A stretch of 64,000 nt of DNA from Psychrobacter sp. BI730 (GTDB lineage: Bacteria > Pseudomonadota > Gammaproteobacteria > Pseudomonadales > Moraxellaceae), in the NCBI RefSeq assembly GCF_013414195.1, contig NZ_JAATTV010000002.1, positions 62,001 through 126,000 on the forward strand, given 5' to 3'. Each line of letters starts with the position of its first letter. The first letter of the stretch is position 1. Below the pieces are notes generated by a model. It ran no database searches. It worked only from the letters and a program-made list of their open reading frames with translations, and was not told where the DNA came from. The position numbers and the translations under genes are program-made. Of this stretch, positions 28,554 to 37,971 are shown one piece after another.

Positions 28554-29759
28554 ATGTCAAAATACACCATGCCAGATGATAATCAGCTTCAAAACAATGG
28601 CCAAGCAAGCTTCACTGTATTCGGTGTTGGTGGCGGCGGCGGTAATGCAGTTGAACATATGGTACAGCAAGGCATCAGAGGTGTAACGTTCGTTTGTGCC
28701 AATACAGATAAACAAGCGCTAGATCGTCTTACTGCACCGCACAAACTGCAATTAGGTGCAAAAACGAACCGTGGTCTAGGGGCAGGCGCAAATCCAGAAG
28801 TCGGTCGTGAAGCAGCAGAGAGCGAAGAAGAAGCGATTCGCGCATTGCTTGAGCACTCAGATATGGTATTTATCACTGCTGGTATGGGCGGCGGTACTGG
28901 TACAGGCGCAGCGCCAGTTGTTGCTCGTATTGCGAAGGAAATGGAAGTACTAACAGTTGCTGTTGTGACTACGCCATTCAAATTCGAAGGTGGTAAGCGT
29001 ATCAAAGCTGCTAAAGCAGGTATTGAGCAGCTGACCAACTTTGTCGACTCAATTATCACGATTCCAAATGATAAGTTGATGAGTGTATACGGCAACATCT
29101 CTATGCAAGATGCTTTCAAAAAAGCGGATGATGTATTGCTACATGCCGTTCAAGGTATTGCGGAAACCATTGCTAGCGAAGGTATGATCAACATCGACTT
29201 TAACGATATCCGTACGGCAATGACTGCGAAAGGTCATGCGATGATGGGTATTGGCCGTGCCAGCGGTGATGATCGTGCGCGTCAAGCGACTGAAAAAGCC
29301 ATCAGATCACCACTACTTGATGATTTGCGTTTAGAAAATGCAAAAGGTCTACTAGTTAACGTTATTTCCTCAGAGTCATTGTCACTAGATGAGATGAGCA
29401 AAATCAGTGCAATAGTCGAAGAAATTACTGACATCGACGACGCTCACATTTTCTACGGTTCTGTGATTGATGAAAAAATGGGTGACGACTTACATGTAAC
29501 CGTTATCGCAACTGGCTTAACGTTAGATGAAAACGCAGGTCAAGAGCCAGAAGTAGTAGAGCAGCCAGTACCTTCTGTTAATAGCACGCAACCTGTTGAT
29601 CCTAACGTGCATACCAGCGCTTTAAACAGTCAGAAGCAGTTACAAGCTCAGCAGCATCAAGATAGCGTTGCACGTCCTAGTGCAAATGCACCTCAAGAGC
29701 AGCCTAAGACTAAAACAAACAGTATTCAAGACTATTTAAAGCGTCAACAGAATAAATAG
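28554..29759 (+). CDS. ftsZ: Cell division GTPase FtsZ
   Basis: Tubulin-like GTPase that builds the Z-ring. GTP loop GMGGGTGTGAAPVVA, N-terminal FGVGGGGGNAVEHM, NTDKQAL, and NIDFNDIRTAMTAKGHAMMG are all present. The variable acidic/Gln-rich linker (about 330-385) leads to the C-terminal binding tail IQDYLKRQ, which FtsA and ZipA recognise in relatives. Start set at 28554 behind CTGGAGAA, giving 401 residues; the open frame extends to 28419 but without FtsZ similarity. 267 bases separate it from ftsA, so an own promoter is likely. Confidence 0.98.
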   Translation: MSKYTMPDDNQLQNNGQASFTVFGVGGGGGNAVEHMVQQGIRGVTFVCANTDKQALDRLTAPHKLQLGAKTNRGLGAGANPEVGREAAESEEEAIRALLEHSDMVFITAGMGGGTGTGAAPVVARIAKEMEVLTVAVVTTPFKFEGGKRIKAAKAGIEQLTNFVDSIITIPNDKLMSVYGNISMQDAFKKADDVLLHAVQGIAETIASEGMINIDFNDIRTAMTAKGHAMMGIGRASGDDRARQATEKAIRSPLLDDLRLENAKGLLVNVISSESLSLDEMSKISAIVEEITDIDDAHIFYGSVIDEKMGDDLHVTVIATGLTLDENAGQEPEVVEQPVPSVNSTQPVDPNVHTSALNSQKQLQAQQHQDSVARPSANAPQEQPKTKTNSIQDYLKRQQNK

Positions 29760-29789
29760 TACTTCTAATTTACTATGAGTAAGAAAAAG

Positions 29790-29814
29790 CCAGCGTTTTA
29801 ACGCTGGTTTTTTT
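29790..29814 (+). terminator. Intrinsic terminator of ftsZ
   Basis: CCAGCGT (29790-29796) / ACGCTGG (29801-29807), four-base loop, then seven T. Confidence 0.9.
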
Positions 29815-30083
29815 GTGGTTAAGGAAAAATGAAACGTCTTGTATAAGAAAAATTATGACAATTTTCTATGTAATCTATATGTATATGATTGTCGAAACGT
29901 ATATGAGCCTCGTTGTTTTATAGCATTAGGTAGGCCATATAAAGTAAAAATCAGCAATAGAATATTGACGATAAGTGTTATCAATCAAGGAGATAAGAAA
30001 ATTAGCGCTTTTTATATATAGCGAATAAGGGGTCGGTAATGGTACACTATGTCAATTGTAACAAAATATGTGAGAAGACAACC

Positions 30084-31001
30084 ATGAACCAAAGAACCAT
30101 AAAAACAGCAATAGCCGTTACGGGTACTGGTCTACATAGTGGTCAGCCTGTTGACTTGGAGTTTCATCCGCAGCCGATTGACACTGGTATTGTTTTCGAG
30201 CGCTCTGACATAGAAGGTAGTCAACCAATCCCAGCGAGTGCGTTTTTAGTACAAGACACGATGATGTCATCGAACTTAGTGTTTGGTGGTACGCGAGTAG
30301 GCACGGTTGAGCATCTGCTTAGTGCCATTGCTGGTCTAGGAGTAGACAATCTGTTAGTTCGAGTTTCTGCTTCAGAGATACCAATTATGGATGGTAGCGC
30401 TGCGCCTTTTGTTGCGCTCTTACTAGATGCAGGATTTTGTGAGCAAGAAGCGGCCAAAAAGTTTATTAAAATTATACGTCCTGTACGAGTGAAGCTAGAA
30501 GATAAATGGGCAGAGCTACGTCCTTATGAAGGGTATGAATTAAACTTTGAGATTGATTTTGATCATCCTGCGTTTGATAAGAACTTTCAGCATGCACAGT
30601 TGCAGTTCTCTACACAGAATTTCATCGAACAATTAAGCACTGCGCGTACTTTTGGATTTTTACGTGATATAGAAGCGCTACGTCAAAATAACCTAGCATT
30701 AGGTGGCAGTATGGAAAACGCCATCGTTATCGATGATGCCAACATACTTAATGCAGAAGGCTTACGTTTTAATGATGAGTTTGTCCGTCATAAAATTTTA
30801 GATGCTTTGGGAGATTTACATCTGATTGGCTACCCAATTTTAGGTCGTTTTAATGCCTATAAATCTGGTCATGCTCTAAATAATTTATTAGTACGTGAAA
30901 TACTGTCTAACGAAGATAACTTTGAAATTGTAACTTTTGATGACAATGTAACCTGTCCTATCGAGTATTTACCGCTTAATGATTTGGTTATTGAAGGATA
31001 A
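30084..31001 (+). CDS. lpxC: UDP-3-O-acyl-N-acetylglucosamine deacetylase LpxC
   Basis: Zinc enzyme of the committed step of lipid A synthesis. Start at 30084 gives 305 residues, the same as E. coli LpxC; the open frame begins at 30039. Motifs: VTGTGLHSGQPVDLEFHPQ, STVEHL-like VGTVEHLLSAIAGLGVDN with a zinc His, IMDGSAAPFV, ARTFGF, and HKILDALGDLHLIG with two zinc ligands. It follows ftsZ after a terminator and about 270 bases, so it is transcribed on its own. In E. coli LpxC level is set by FtsH proteolysis; ftsH lies 4.6 kb further on. Confidence 0.97.
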   Translation: MNQRTIKTAIAVTGTGLHSGQPVDLEFHPQPIDTGIVFERSDIEGSQPIPASAFLVQDTMMSSNLVFGGTRVGTVEHLLSAIAGLGVDNLLVRVSASEIPIMDGSAAPFVALLLDAGFCEQEAAKKFIKIIRPVRVKLEDKWAELRPYEGYELNFEIDFDHPAFDKNFQHAQLQFSTQNFIEQLSTARTFGFLRDIEALRQNNLALGGSMENAIVIDDANILNAEGLRFNDEFVRHKILDALGDLHLIGYPILGRFNAYKSGHALNNLLVREILSNEDNFEIVTFDDNVTCPIEYLPLNDLVIEG

Positions 31002-31159
31002 ATACAGGAATATACAGGAAGTATCGAAACATTTACGCAATATTACATAGGAAGCCCATAATTACATTTATATAATATGCTATATTTTGAATATATTATC
31101 TATATGATTATATGAATTTTCTGTTAAGGCATATAATACAAAAGCTGTAGATGGTTTTT

Positions 31160-31215
31160 AAATCCTTCGTTAGCTATATCCATAATCCGGATGTAACTAA
31201 CGGAGGATTTTTTTT
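31160..31215 (+). terminator. Intrinsic terminator downstream of lpxC
   Basis: AAATCCTTCGTTAG (31160-31173) pairs with CTAACGGAGGATTT (31197-31210) with one G-T wobble; T-run to 31215. An internal ATCCGGAT palindrome sits in the loop. Confidence 0.85.
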
Positions 31216-31299
31216 ATCTGATACATTACAAAAATCCATCTTTATCAATGCCATCACTTGCTCTTATTTACATAACTTTACATTTTACAGTCGGTATTT

Positions 31300-31815
31300 T
31301 TAATGATTAATCAAACGCAAAAGAGCTTCTTTGAGATTCTCATCAGTGGTGACATGCTCTGCGGCCTGTGATATAGTCCGTTTTGTGTTCTGGCTAAGCG
31401 CCTGATTTTCATTGGCTTTACGAGAATTTGGCAAGTGCAATGATGATGTTGATGATTGTTTGGATGAATAATTATTGGCAGAGCTTTTAGCCACAACGAC
31501 GCGAATTTGCTTGAGTTGTTTAAATGTAATTGACTGCTCTGTTAGTATTTGCAAATACGAGCTATGTAAATAGCGAATATGATTTGCTGCTGTCATTGAG
31601 CTAACACTTAATATCAACTGCTCAGGTGTTAAGCCTACAACCCAACAGGTATTGAGTATTTCTTCAGGTAGACAGTCTACCAATAGCTCTTTTATCTCGT
31701 TGGTCGCTTCTATATATAGTCGCATGTTGTTAGCAAGTGTTTGAGGTAGCGCGCTACCGGCAAATGCTTGATGATCTATAAGCTGGGCAAGCCGATTAGG
31801 TTGTTTTTTTGACAT
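31300..31815 (-). CDS. DUF721 protein, DciA-like helicase loader
   Basis: 171 residues. The N-terminal half fits DUF721: LPEEILNTCWVVGLTPEQL followed by LILSVSSMTAANHIRYL. DUF721/DciA proteins load the replicative helicase DnaB in bacteria lacking DnaC; that role is inferred here from the family. The C-terminal about 60 residues are Ser/Asn/Gln-rich and probably disordered. The neighbourhood, convergent with lpxC, is the same as in Acinetobacter relatives as far as I recall. Confidence 0.8.
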   Translation of the reverse strand: MSKKQPNRLAQLIDHQAFAGSALPQTLANNMRLYIEATNEIKELLVDCLPEEILNTCWVVGLTPEQLILSVSSMTAANHIRYLHSSYLQILTEQSITFKQLKQIRVVVAKSSANNYSSKQSSTSSLHLPNSRKANENQALSQNTKRTISQAAEHVTTDENLKEALLRLINH

Positions 31816-32064
31816 CGTAAGTACTCATCTAATAGGTGACAAACTCGATACTCATAACAGACATGCTAAAAGCAATATATAGCAGATGGCTTATAAGATA
31901 GTTGACTAGGTGGGAGGTACTACTGGCACTAGTCACTATTTGAAAAGAATGAACCGTTGTAATAGGGATTTTATCACGTCTATTTGATGATTATATCCTC
32001 TAAATTAATTGATGCTTCGTTACGGATGACGAGCAGACTTGTATTAACAATAGGTAGTAAATTT

Positions 32065-32793
32065 ATGAAACAAGCTTTATTAATTTTGTCAGTATTGGGA
32101 ATGGGTATCGCACAGACGAGTGGTGCTGCCGAAACAACCTTTCAACCAAATAATACCTTGAGTCATACCATCACAAATATTTCTACTTCTGCGAACTATG
32201 GTTCTAGTCGCAACATCTATAGCACTAATAGTGGTGCCCATGTATATAGCAATGATGAGATCAGTCAAGCAATTGACAACCTAAGCGCTCATGCTAAGCA
32301 AAAAGAATATCAACTAGCTTCACTGACCAGTCGTTTGTCTTACGAGCAGCGTCAGCAGCAAGCAAGCCGTGTACCTGACCGCAACTCTGCTCCTGCTATT
32401 GCAGCAGAAAATGCCTCTCGCGTTGCACTATCTAGAAGCTCTGGCTACTGTGCTCGCTATGTACGTAAAGCATTACAATCTGCAGGTTATGAGTTTACGC
32501 CTAACCCTTCAGCCTATCAGTATGCCTCTCGTGGCACGCTAGCCCAAGCTGGCTTTACCAAGATCAGTAACGACATGGCACCACAAGTTGGTGATGTTGT
32601 TGTCTATAACCGCACGTCAAGCCGTCCACACGGTCATATCCAGATCTTTGATGGCAATGACTGGGTATCTGATTTCCGTCAAAACAGCATCAGCCCATAT
32701 AGCGGTAACTACAGCTATACGACATGGCGTGATTCGCAGTATGTTGATGATGCATCAGACCGTGGTATCTACCTTGCGATGGCTGACAAATAA
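32065..32793 (+). CDS. Secreted CHAP-domain cysteine amidase/peptidase
   Basis: 242 residues from the ATG at 32065, which begins a clear signal peptide (KQALLILSVLGMGIAQTSGA, cut near residue 23); the frame opens at 31984. After a Ser/Asn-rich linker and a helical part comes a CHAP-like domain: catalytic Cys in SGYCARYVRKAL (about residue 131), catalytic His in RPHGHIQIFDGNDW, and the closing SDFRQNSI segment. CHAP enzymes cut amide bonds in peptidoglycan. Periplasmic or secreted. Own terminator downstream. Confidence 0.88.
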   Translation: MKQALLILSVLGMGIAQTSGAAETTFQPNNTLSHTITNISTSANYGSSRNIYSTNSGAHVYSNDEISQAIDNLSAHAKQKEYQLASLTSRLSYEQRQQQASRVPDRNSAPAIAAENASRVALSRSSGYCARYVRKALQSAGYEFTPNPSAYQYASRGTLAQAGFTKISNDMAPQVGDVVVYNRTSSRPHGHIQIFDGNDWVSDFRQNSISPYSGNYSYTTWRDSQYVDDASDRGIYLAMADK

Positions 32794-32844
32794 ACATCGG
32801 TCAAATGAAGTAAGCATCAGTTAAATTAGACTAAAGCTTTCTCC

Positions 32845-32885
32845 AAACTCAGTAATGCTCTTTGTGACATTACTGGGTTTTTTTT
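32845..32885 (+). terminator. Intrinsic terminator of the CHAP gene
   Basis: AAACTCAGTAATG (32845-32857) / CATTACTGGGTTT (32868-32880), one G-T wobble, eight T from 32878. Confidence 0.9.
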
Positions 32886-32948
32886 GTACTTTAAATAATT
32901 ATATTTAAGAATAGCTGTATTTAAATGAGTACAGCTCATACAACCAAA

Positions 32949-33722
32949 TCAAAGCTCAAACTTTGGCCAATAGTCGCGATTGTGAAAATCAGGCGGGGAT
33001 GCATGGCCCGAGGCAAAATATAAGTCAGTTTTGCCAAACCATAAGATGACACAAGGATGTATTTGTTCAATCTTCATGTTTGCAATAGCGTATTGTTGAT
33101 TCGGTAGCTGCGTTATAGGTAGGCTAAAGCTGCGCTCATAATGAGCAGGTGTCTGCACTACCGTTGAAGTGCTAGATAGTAGGCTTTCTATTGATGTGGC
33201 TGTCAAATCCTTATGGTTGTTCCAACCAATAGATACGCGTGTGGTTCCATCGGTTTCGTACAACGGTGCTGGCGGTAGTGCTGCAGGGTTACGATAGCTC
33301 TTAAATTGATAAACAGCGTAACGACCATCAGGGTTAGCATTAATCTCTATATAAGCGGTTGCTTGCTGAAATGATATCTTGTGCGGTTCTGTCTGGTGAG
33401 GTGCCACGATATCTTCAGCATCAGTCTTACAGCCCGCAATCTTGCTGCCAGCAATAAAGCATTCAAGGCACGTTTCTTCCCATAGATAATCAGTGAAATT
33501 TACTTGAGTTTGTTGCCATGTTGACCAATTGAATTGATTGGCTAGAATTTGGCTAGGCAGAGTCACTTGATAGGTCAGCACCAGTTGCAAAGCTGGTTGC
33601 TGGATGATTTCTGCACTTACTCCGATAGAGATATTCTCAAGATCTTCTATAGACACGCCTAACTGCTGAGCGTCTTTCGCTATCGTCTCTGTGGCTATAC
33701 AGAGGTTAAAAGATTGGTTCAT
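32949..33722 (-). CDS. DOMON-like domain protein
   Basis: 257 residues, no signal peptide. Beta-rich, with LWEETCLECFI (about residue 78), AYIEINANPDGRYAVYQF, TRVSIGWNN and the closing FASGHASPPDFHNRDYW. These match the bacterial DOMON-like proteins (domain related to sugar- or haem-binding beta-sandwiches) whose function is not established. A TTG at 33767 opens the frame; the ATG at 33722 is preferred. It lies behind yhbY on the same strand, with a terminator between. Confidence 0.75.
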   Translation of the reverse strand: MNQSFNLCIATETIAKDAQQLGVSIEDLENISIGVSAEIIQQPALQLVLTYQVTLPSQILANQFNWSTWQQTQVNFTDYLWEETCLECFIAGSKIAGCKTDAEDIVAPHQTEPHKISFQQATAYIEINANPDGRYAVYQFKSYRNPAALPPAPLYETDGTTRVSIGWNNHKDLTATSIESLLSSTSTVVQTPAHYERSFSLPITQLPNQQYAIANMKIEQIHPCVILWFGKTDLYFASGHASPPDFHNRDYWPKFEL

Positions 33723-33835
33723 TATGGGTACATCTCGACGGTAATAGTAAAGAGGTGATAGTGACAAGAGAAAGTATGCTGATTAAGGGCGCTAATACTA
33801 TATGGTAAATATAACCGAGACTATCGGAAAACATA

Positions 33836-33862
33836 AAAGCCGCGAGCAAGGTGCGTCGCGGC
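33836..33862 (-). terminator. Terminator of yhbY (minus strand)
   Basis: GCCGCGA (33839-33845) / TCGCGGC (33856-33862) with AAAA at 33836, giving a T-run on the minus strand after yhbY. Confidence 0.75.
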
Positions 33863-33941
33863 CTTTGTATTTCATTATCGTTTGGCTATGATATAAGTGA
33901 ACATAAAACCCAGTCACTTAATACCAGTCTGTCATGACATA

Positions 33942-34253
33942 TTACTGCGCGTGACGTGCTAGGTTAGACAGTTTTGGGTTGGCATTTGGGTTTTTACGTA
34001 GTAATAATGCCATACGACCAATAGAATGAACCAAAGATGCATTAGCCGCTTTAGCAAGTTCAGCGCCAACGATGTCACGCTCTTCTTTCGTGCCAGCAGG
34101 CAATTTCACTTTGATAAGCTCATGATCTGTTAGCGCGCGATCGATTTCTTCAGTAATGGTTGGGGTAATACCTTTGTTGCCGATCATAACGATAGGCTTT
34201 AGCTCGTGACCGATGCCTTTTAGACGTTTGATAGTAGCGTTATCGAGTTGCAT
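33942..34253 (-). CDS. yhbY: CRM-domain RNA-binding protein YhbY
   Basis: 103 residues; a single CRM domain with the LKGIGHELKPIVMIGNKGIT start, the conserved basic-loop region and the GRMALLLRKNPNANPK end. YhbY binds pre-50S ribosomal particles in E. coli and contributes to large-subunit assembly. ATG at 34253 has AGGA five to eight bases upstream; the frame opens at 34295. Divergent from rlmE, as in E. coli, where yhbY also stands beside rlmE-ftsH. Confidence 0.93.
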   Translation of the reverse strand: MQLDNATIKRLKGIGHELKPIVMIGNKGITPTITEEIDRALTDHELIKVKLPAGTKEERDIVGAELAKAANASLVHSIGRMALLLRKNPNANPKLSNLARHAQ

Positions 34254-34586
34254 AGAATTCCTAAGTGTTGGTAAAAATAAAAATGGTACTGTCAAAAACA
34301 GTTATTGATCATTATAGATAATCTGTGACCATCTTGCATGAGATCAGCAGGATTTTGCACGATTTTACGTGACGAAAATGTTAAACTGAATGTTTGGTAC
34401 ATTATAAACGCTACTGCCTTATAAAACAGTTATTTAACCAATAGAATTTGGTCAGTTTGCAACCAACCATGAATAAAGATTTGATAAACACCGTATTTAG
34501 AATAGTCCGCAATTGATTAATATCAGTTTGTAAGTGATAGAGCAATTAAAGCAGCTAGATTTAGTAAAGCAATAGGAGCAGGTATT
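34254..34586. other. Divergent promoter region yhbY / rlmE
   Basis: 333 bases between divergent genes; promoters for both are expected here. No box pair or repeat could be supported by eye. Confidence 0.4.
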
Positions 34587-35219
34587 TTGGCCACGCGTAT
34601 CGAAAACAAAAAACTATCAAAGAGCAGCAGTGCTTGGATGAAAGAGCATATTGACGATCATTATGTGCAAAAAGCTCAGAAAGATGGCTACCGTGCCCGT
34701 GCCGCTTATAAATTATTAGAGATTAATGAAAAAACCAATCTAATCAAAAAAGGTATGACGGTCGTCGATTTGGGCAGTGCGCCTGGTAGCTGGTCACAAG
34801 TCGCTGGTCGGTTAGTAGGTGATGATGGTATCTTGATTGCCTCTGATATTTTGGCGATGGATACTTTGCCTGATGTGACCTTCATTCAGGGTGATTTTCG
34901 TGAAGCTGAAGTGTTTGACGCCATTATGGCAGAAGTGGGTGATAGACAAGTCGATGTCGTATTGTCTGACATGGCACCCAATACCGCTGGGAACAGTGCT
35001 ATCGATCAGCCACGTATGATGTACTTATGTGAGCTGGCTGTAGACTTCGCGCTTGCAACCTTACCAGAAGGTGGCGCACTTATTATGAAAGTGTTTCAAG
35101 GCGAGGGTACACAAGAATTACGCAAGCAGATGCAGCAGGATTTTAGTAAGATTCGTAGTATAAAGCCAGGTGCGTCACGACCACGCTCAAAAGAGATGTT
35201 TTGGATAGCAATTAAATAG
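34587..35219 (+). CDS. rlmE: 23S rRNA (uridine-2'-O)-methyltransferase RlmE
   Basis: Methylates U2552 of 23S rRNA. 210 residues with SAM-binding VVDLGSAPGSWSQVAG, VDVVLSDMAPNTAGN and ALIMKVFQGEG; the catalytic K-D-K-E set (early Lys, Asp of SDMAP, Lys of MKVF, final Glu) appears complete. The start is a TTG at 34587, supported by AGGAG eight bases upstream and by similarity of the first residues; no ATG fits. Followed after 400 bases by ftsH, as in E. coli but with a wider gap. Confidence 0.95.
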   Translation: MATRIENKKLSKSSSAWMKEHIDDHYVQKAQKDGYRARAAYKLLEINEKTNLIKKGMTVVDLGSAPGSWSQVAGRLVGDDGILIASDILAMDTLPDVTFIQGDFREAEVFDAIMAEVGDRQVDVVLSDMAPNTAGNSAIDQPRMMYLCELAVDFALATLPEGGALIMKVFQGEGTQELRKQMQQDFSKIRSIKPGASRPRSKEMFWIAIK

Positions 35220-35620
35220 TTTTAACATCAATAGGTTGCTGCTCTTGTAAGCGAGAGGGTAAACCACCATAAAGTGTTATTATCGCGATATAAAAGCTGC
35301 GTCAATTGTTAAATGAATAATCGTGAAACCTGCTTGAATTATGCGGGTTAGCACCACATATCATGGTATATTACCTTTGTTTTTAGCATACGTTTTAGGC
35401 AAAGTCGTCTGATAATAAGTGTTTTACAAGCTCAATGATCGTATATCTATGTTTATCTCATACTGATTATTTATAAAAACAATTTTTATGCTACCTATAA
35501 ATCATATAAGTTTAATTTAGCAGCTTTTTATTATCAGGATATTCGTTAAAAATGAGCAATACGTTTATAGACGTCACGTGTTTAATAAACACACCAATAA
35601 GTAAGGGATGGGAATAACTA
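35220..35620. other. Intergenic region rlmE to ftsH
   Basis: 401 bases, AT-rich, no gene. It may carry a separate promoter for ftsH (heat-shock type promoters are usual for this gene), but I could not define one. Confidence 0.4.
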
Positions 35621-37516
35621 GTGAGCGACATGGTAAAAAATACCTTATTGTGGCTGGTGGTAATCGGCGTTTTGGTGCTGGTGTTTAGCGGCTTTGATCA
35701 ATCCTCTGAGCCGGATAACCTTAACTACTCTGAGTTTGTGACAGCAGTGTCAGAAAACCAAGTAGCCAGTGTCGAGATCGACGGCGAACAGATCACCGGC
35801 GAAAAGAAAAATGGCTCATCTTTTGAGACCATTAGACCAGCTGTGTCAGATGACCAGCTCATGCCAATGCTACGTGAGAACCAAGTCGAAGTTCAAGGAA
35901 CTGCACCGAAGCGCCAAAGCGTATTAATGCAATTACTGATAGCCAGCTTCCCAATTCTATTGATTATTGGTCTGTTCTTATTCTTTATGCGTAACATGCA
36001 GGGCGGCGCTGGCGGTAAAGGCGGCGGCCCAATGAGCTTTGGTAAATCGAAAGCAAAAATGCTAACTGAAGATCAAATCAACGTTAACTTCGAAGATGTG
36101 GCTGGTTGTGAAGAAGCCAAAGAAGAAGTCGTTGAAGTGGTTGAGTTCTTACGTGATCCAGACAAATTTACCAAACTGGGTGCAACGATTCCTCGTGGTA
36201 TCTTGATGGTAGGTCCTCCAGGTACGGGTAAAACCTTGCTAGCGAGAGCTATTGCTGGTGAAGCTAAAGTGCCGTTCTTCTCAATTTCAGGTTCTGATTT
36301 TGTTGAGATGTTTGTCGGTGTTGGTGCATCACGTGTCCGTGATATGTTCGAACAAGCAAAGAAAAGTGCGCCTTGTATCATCTTTATTGATGAGATTGAT
36401 GCAGTTGGTCGTCATCGTGGTTCCGGTATGGGCGGCGGTAATGATGAACGCGAGCAGACATTGAACCAATTATTGGTTGAGATGGATGGTTTTGAAGGTA
36501 ATGAAGGCGTTATCGTCATTGCCGCAACTAACCGTGCTGACGTGCTTGATAAAGCATTATTGCGTCCAGGTCGTTTTGACCGTCAGGTACAAGTAGGCTT
36601 GCCGGATATCAAAGGCCGTGAACAAATCCTAAAAGTTCATTTGAAGAAACTGCCAAACACGATTAGTGTAGACGCAAGTTCTCTTGCTCGTGGTACACCT
36701 GGATTCAGTGGTGCACAGCTTGCTAACCTTGTAAACGAAGCTGCATTGTTCGCCGCGCGTCGTAACAAGACCAGCGTCGATATGAATGACTTTGAAGATG
36801 CAAAAGATAAGCTGTATATGGGACCTGAGCGCAAGTCCATGGTGATACGCGAAGAAGAGCGCCGTGCAACTGCGTATCACGAAGCGGGTCATGCGTTAGT
36901 AGCTGAGCTATTGCCAGGTACAGATCCGGTGCATAAGGTTACTATTATGCCGCGTGGCTTTGCCCTTGGTGTCACTTGGCAGTTGCCCGAGCATGATCAG
37001 ACCAGTATGTATAAGTCGAAAATGCTGAGCGACATTGCTATTTTGTTCGGTGGTCGTATTGCTGAAGAAGTGTTTATCAATCAAATGTCAACGGGTGCTT
37101 CGAACGACTTTGAACGAGCTACTAAAATGGCACGTGCAATGGTCACAAAGTACGGTATGTCTGATGCACTTGGTATCATGGTGTACGAAGATGACGACAA
37201 CTCGCAAGGATATTTCGGCGGTGGTGGACGTACGATTTCAGAAGCCACGCAGCAGAAGGTCGATGAAGAAGTGCGTCGTATGCTAGAAGAGCAGTATGAT
37301 ATCGCTCGTGAGTTGATTGAAGCTAATCAGGATAAGATGCATGCAATGGTTGATGCGCTTATGAACTGGGAAACTATTGATCGTGACCAGCTGCAAGATA
37401 TCTTAGCAGGTGAAGAACCGCGTCCACCAAGAGTTTATCAGCATAACGAAGTAAACTTGTCGAAAAACGACGTTAAAACAACTGGTGCTACTCCGCCACC
37501 ATTACCGGCGATGTAA
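35621..37516 (+). CDS. ftsH: ATP-dependent zinc metalloprotease FtsH
   Basis: Membrane AAA+ protease for membrane and regulatory proteins, including LpxC in relatives. Two membrane helices (about 7-24 and 105-123) enclose a periplasmic part; Walker [14 protein letters not shown], Walker [26 protein letters not shown], and the zinc site [10 protein letters not shown]. 631 residues, normal. GTG start at 35621 after GGGATGGGAA; an ATG at 35630 is possible. The C-terminus ends in a proline-rich tail. Single gene with own terminator. Confidence 0.98.
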   Translation: MSDMVKNTLLWLVVIGVLVLVFSGFDQSSEPDNLNYSEFVTAVSENQVASVEIDGEQITGEKKNGSSFETIRPAVSDDQLMPMLRENQVEVQGTAPKRQSVLMQLLIASFPILLIIGLFLFFMRNMQGGAGGKGGGPMSFGKSKAKMLTEDQINVNFEDVAGCEEAKEEVVEVVEFLRDPDKFTKLGATIPRGILMVGPPGTGKTLLARAIAGEAKVPFFSISGSDFVEMFVGVGASRVRDMFEQAKKSAPCIIFIDEIDAVGRHRGSGMGGGNDEREQTLNQLLVEMDGFEGNEGVIVIAATNRADVLDKALLRPGRFDRQVQVGLPDIKGREQILKVHLKKLPNTISVDASSLARGTPGFSGAQLANLVNEAALFAARRNKTSVDMNDFEDAKDKLYMGPERKSMVIREEERRATAYHEAGHALVAELLPGTDPVHKVTIMPRGFALGVTWQLPEHDQTSMYKSKMLSDIAILFGGRIAEEVFINQMSTGASNDFERATKMARAMVTKYGMSDALGIMVYEDDDNSQGYFGGGGRTISEATQQKVDEEVRRMLEEQYDIARELIEANQDKMHAMVDALMNWETIDRDQLQDILAGEEPRPPRVYQHNEVNLSKNDVKTTGATPPPLPAM

Positions 37517-37541
37517 GTGCTAGCGTATTCATGTTTTATAG

Positions 37542-37569
37542 AAAGCCCTTTATGATAAAGGGCTTTTTT
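37542..37569 (+). terminator. Intrinsic terminator of ftsH
   Basis: AAAGCCCTTTA (37542-37552) / TAAAGGGCTTT (37556-37566) with a 3-base loop and six T. Confidence 0.93.
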
Positions 37570-37643
37570 ATTGTCATCATTTTATGAAGGGTTTAGAACC
37601 CTATAAGATTTACTGGTATCATAAGCATAGATAACGATAAATA

Positions 37644-37932
37644 GGGCGTATTGAACATTCACAAATAGGCACTGCTAATCGCTAAAACTGTTCCAGAAAG
37701 GCATAAAGTGACGGTAATGCTCCAGCCTTAAATAGGTTTGCAACGTACTGCTTGTATGGATTTGGGGGCAGTTTTAGGCTCAGCTCTAATATCAACAGAA
37801 GAAAACAGGACTCTTTTTTGCCATTTCATTGTTAAAAATACACGCTTAGAATGACTAAACTTACTATTTTTAACGTCGAACTGTCTAAAAAATAGTCTCT
37901 GTCAGTGCCATGGTCGAATGTTCAATACGCCC
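37644..37932. mobile_element. MITE-like element with 17-bp perfect terminal inverted repeats
   Basis: GGGCGTATTGAACATTC at 37644-37660 is repeated exactly inverted at 37916-37932. After a divergent 6-7 base spacer the arms continue with GGCACTG (37668-37674) and CAGTGCC (37903-37909). TA stands on both outer flanks (37642-37643 and 37933-37934), as for elements that duplicate TA. A second inverted pair, GTTAAAAATA / TATTTTTAAC (37831-37840, 37865-37874), lies inside. No transposase gene; a 33-codon frame on the minus strand is the longest reading frame seen with an ATG. Ends differ from the IS630 copy at 41 kb, so another transposase should move it. Confidence 0.8.
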
Positions 37933-37971
37933 TAAAGCTGCATTATAAATTTTACTTGTGATGGATTATTC

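Noticed and set aside
28589..29119. 176-codon open frame on the minus strand inside ftsZ
   Set aside because: It overlaps the unmistakable ftsZ on the other strand and its product is a Pro/Ala/Ser-rich mirror of ftsZ codons.
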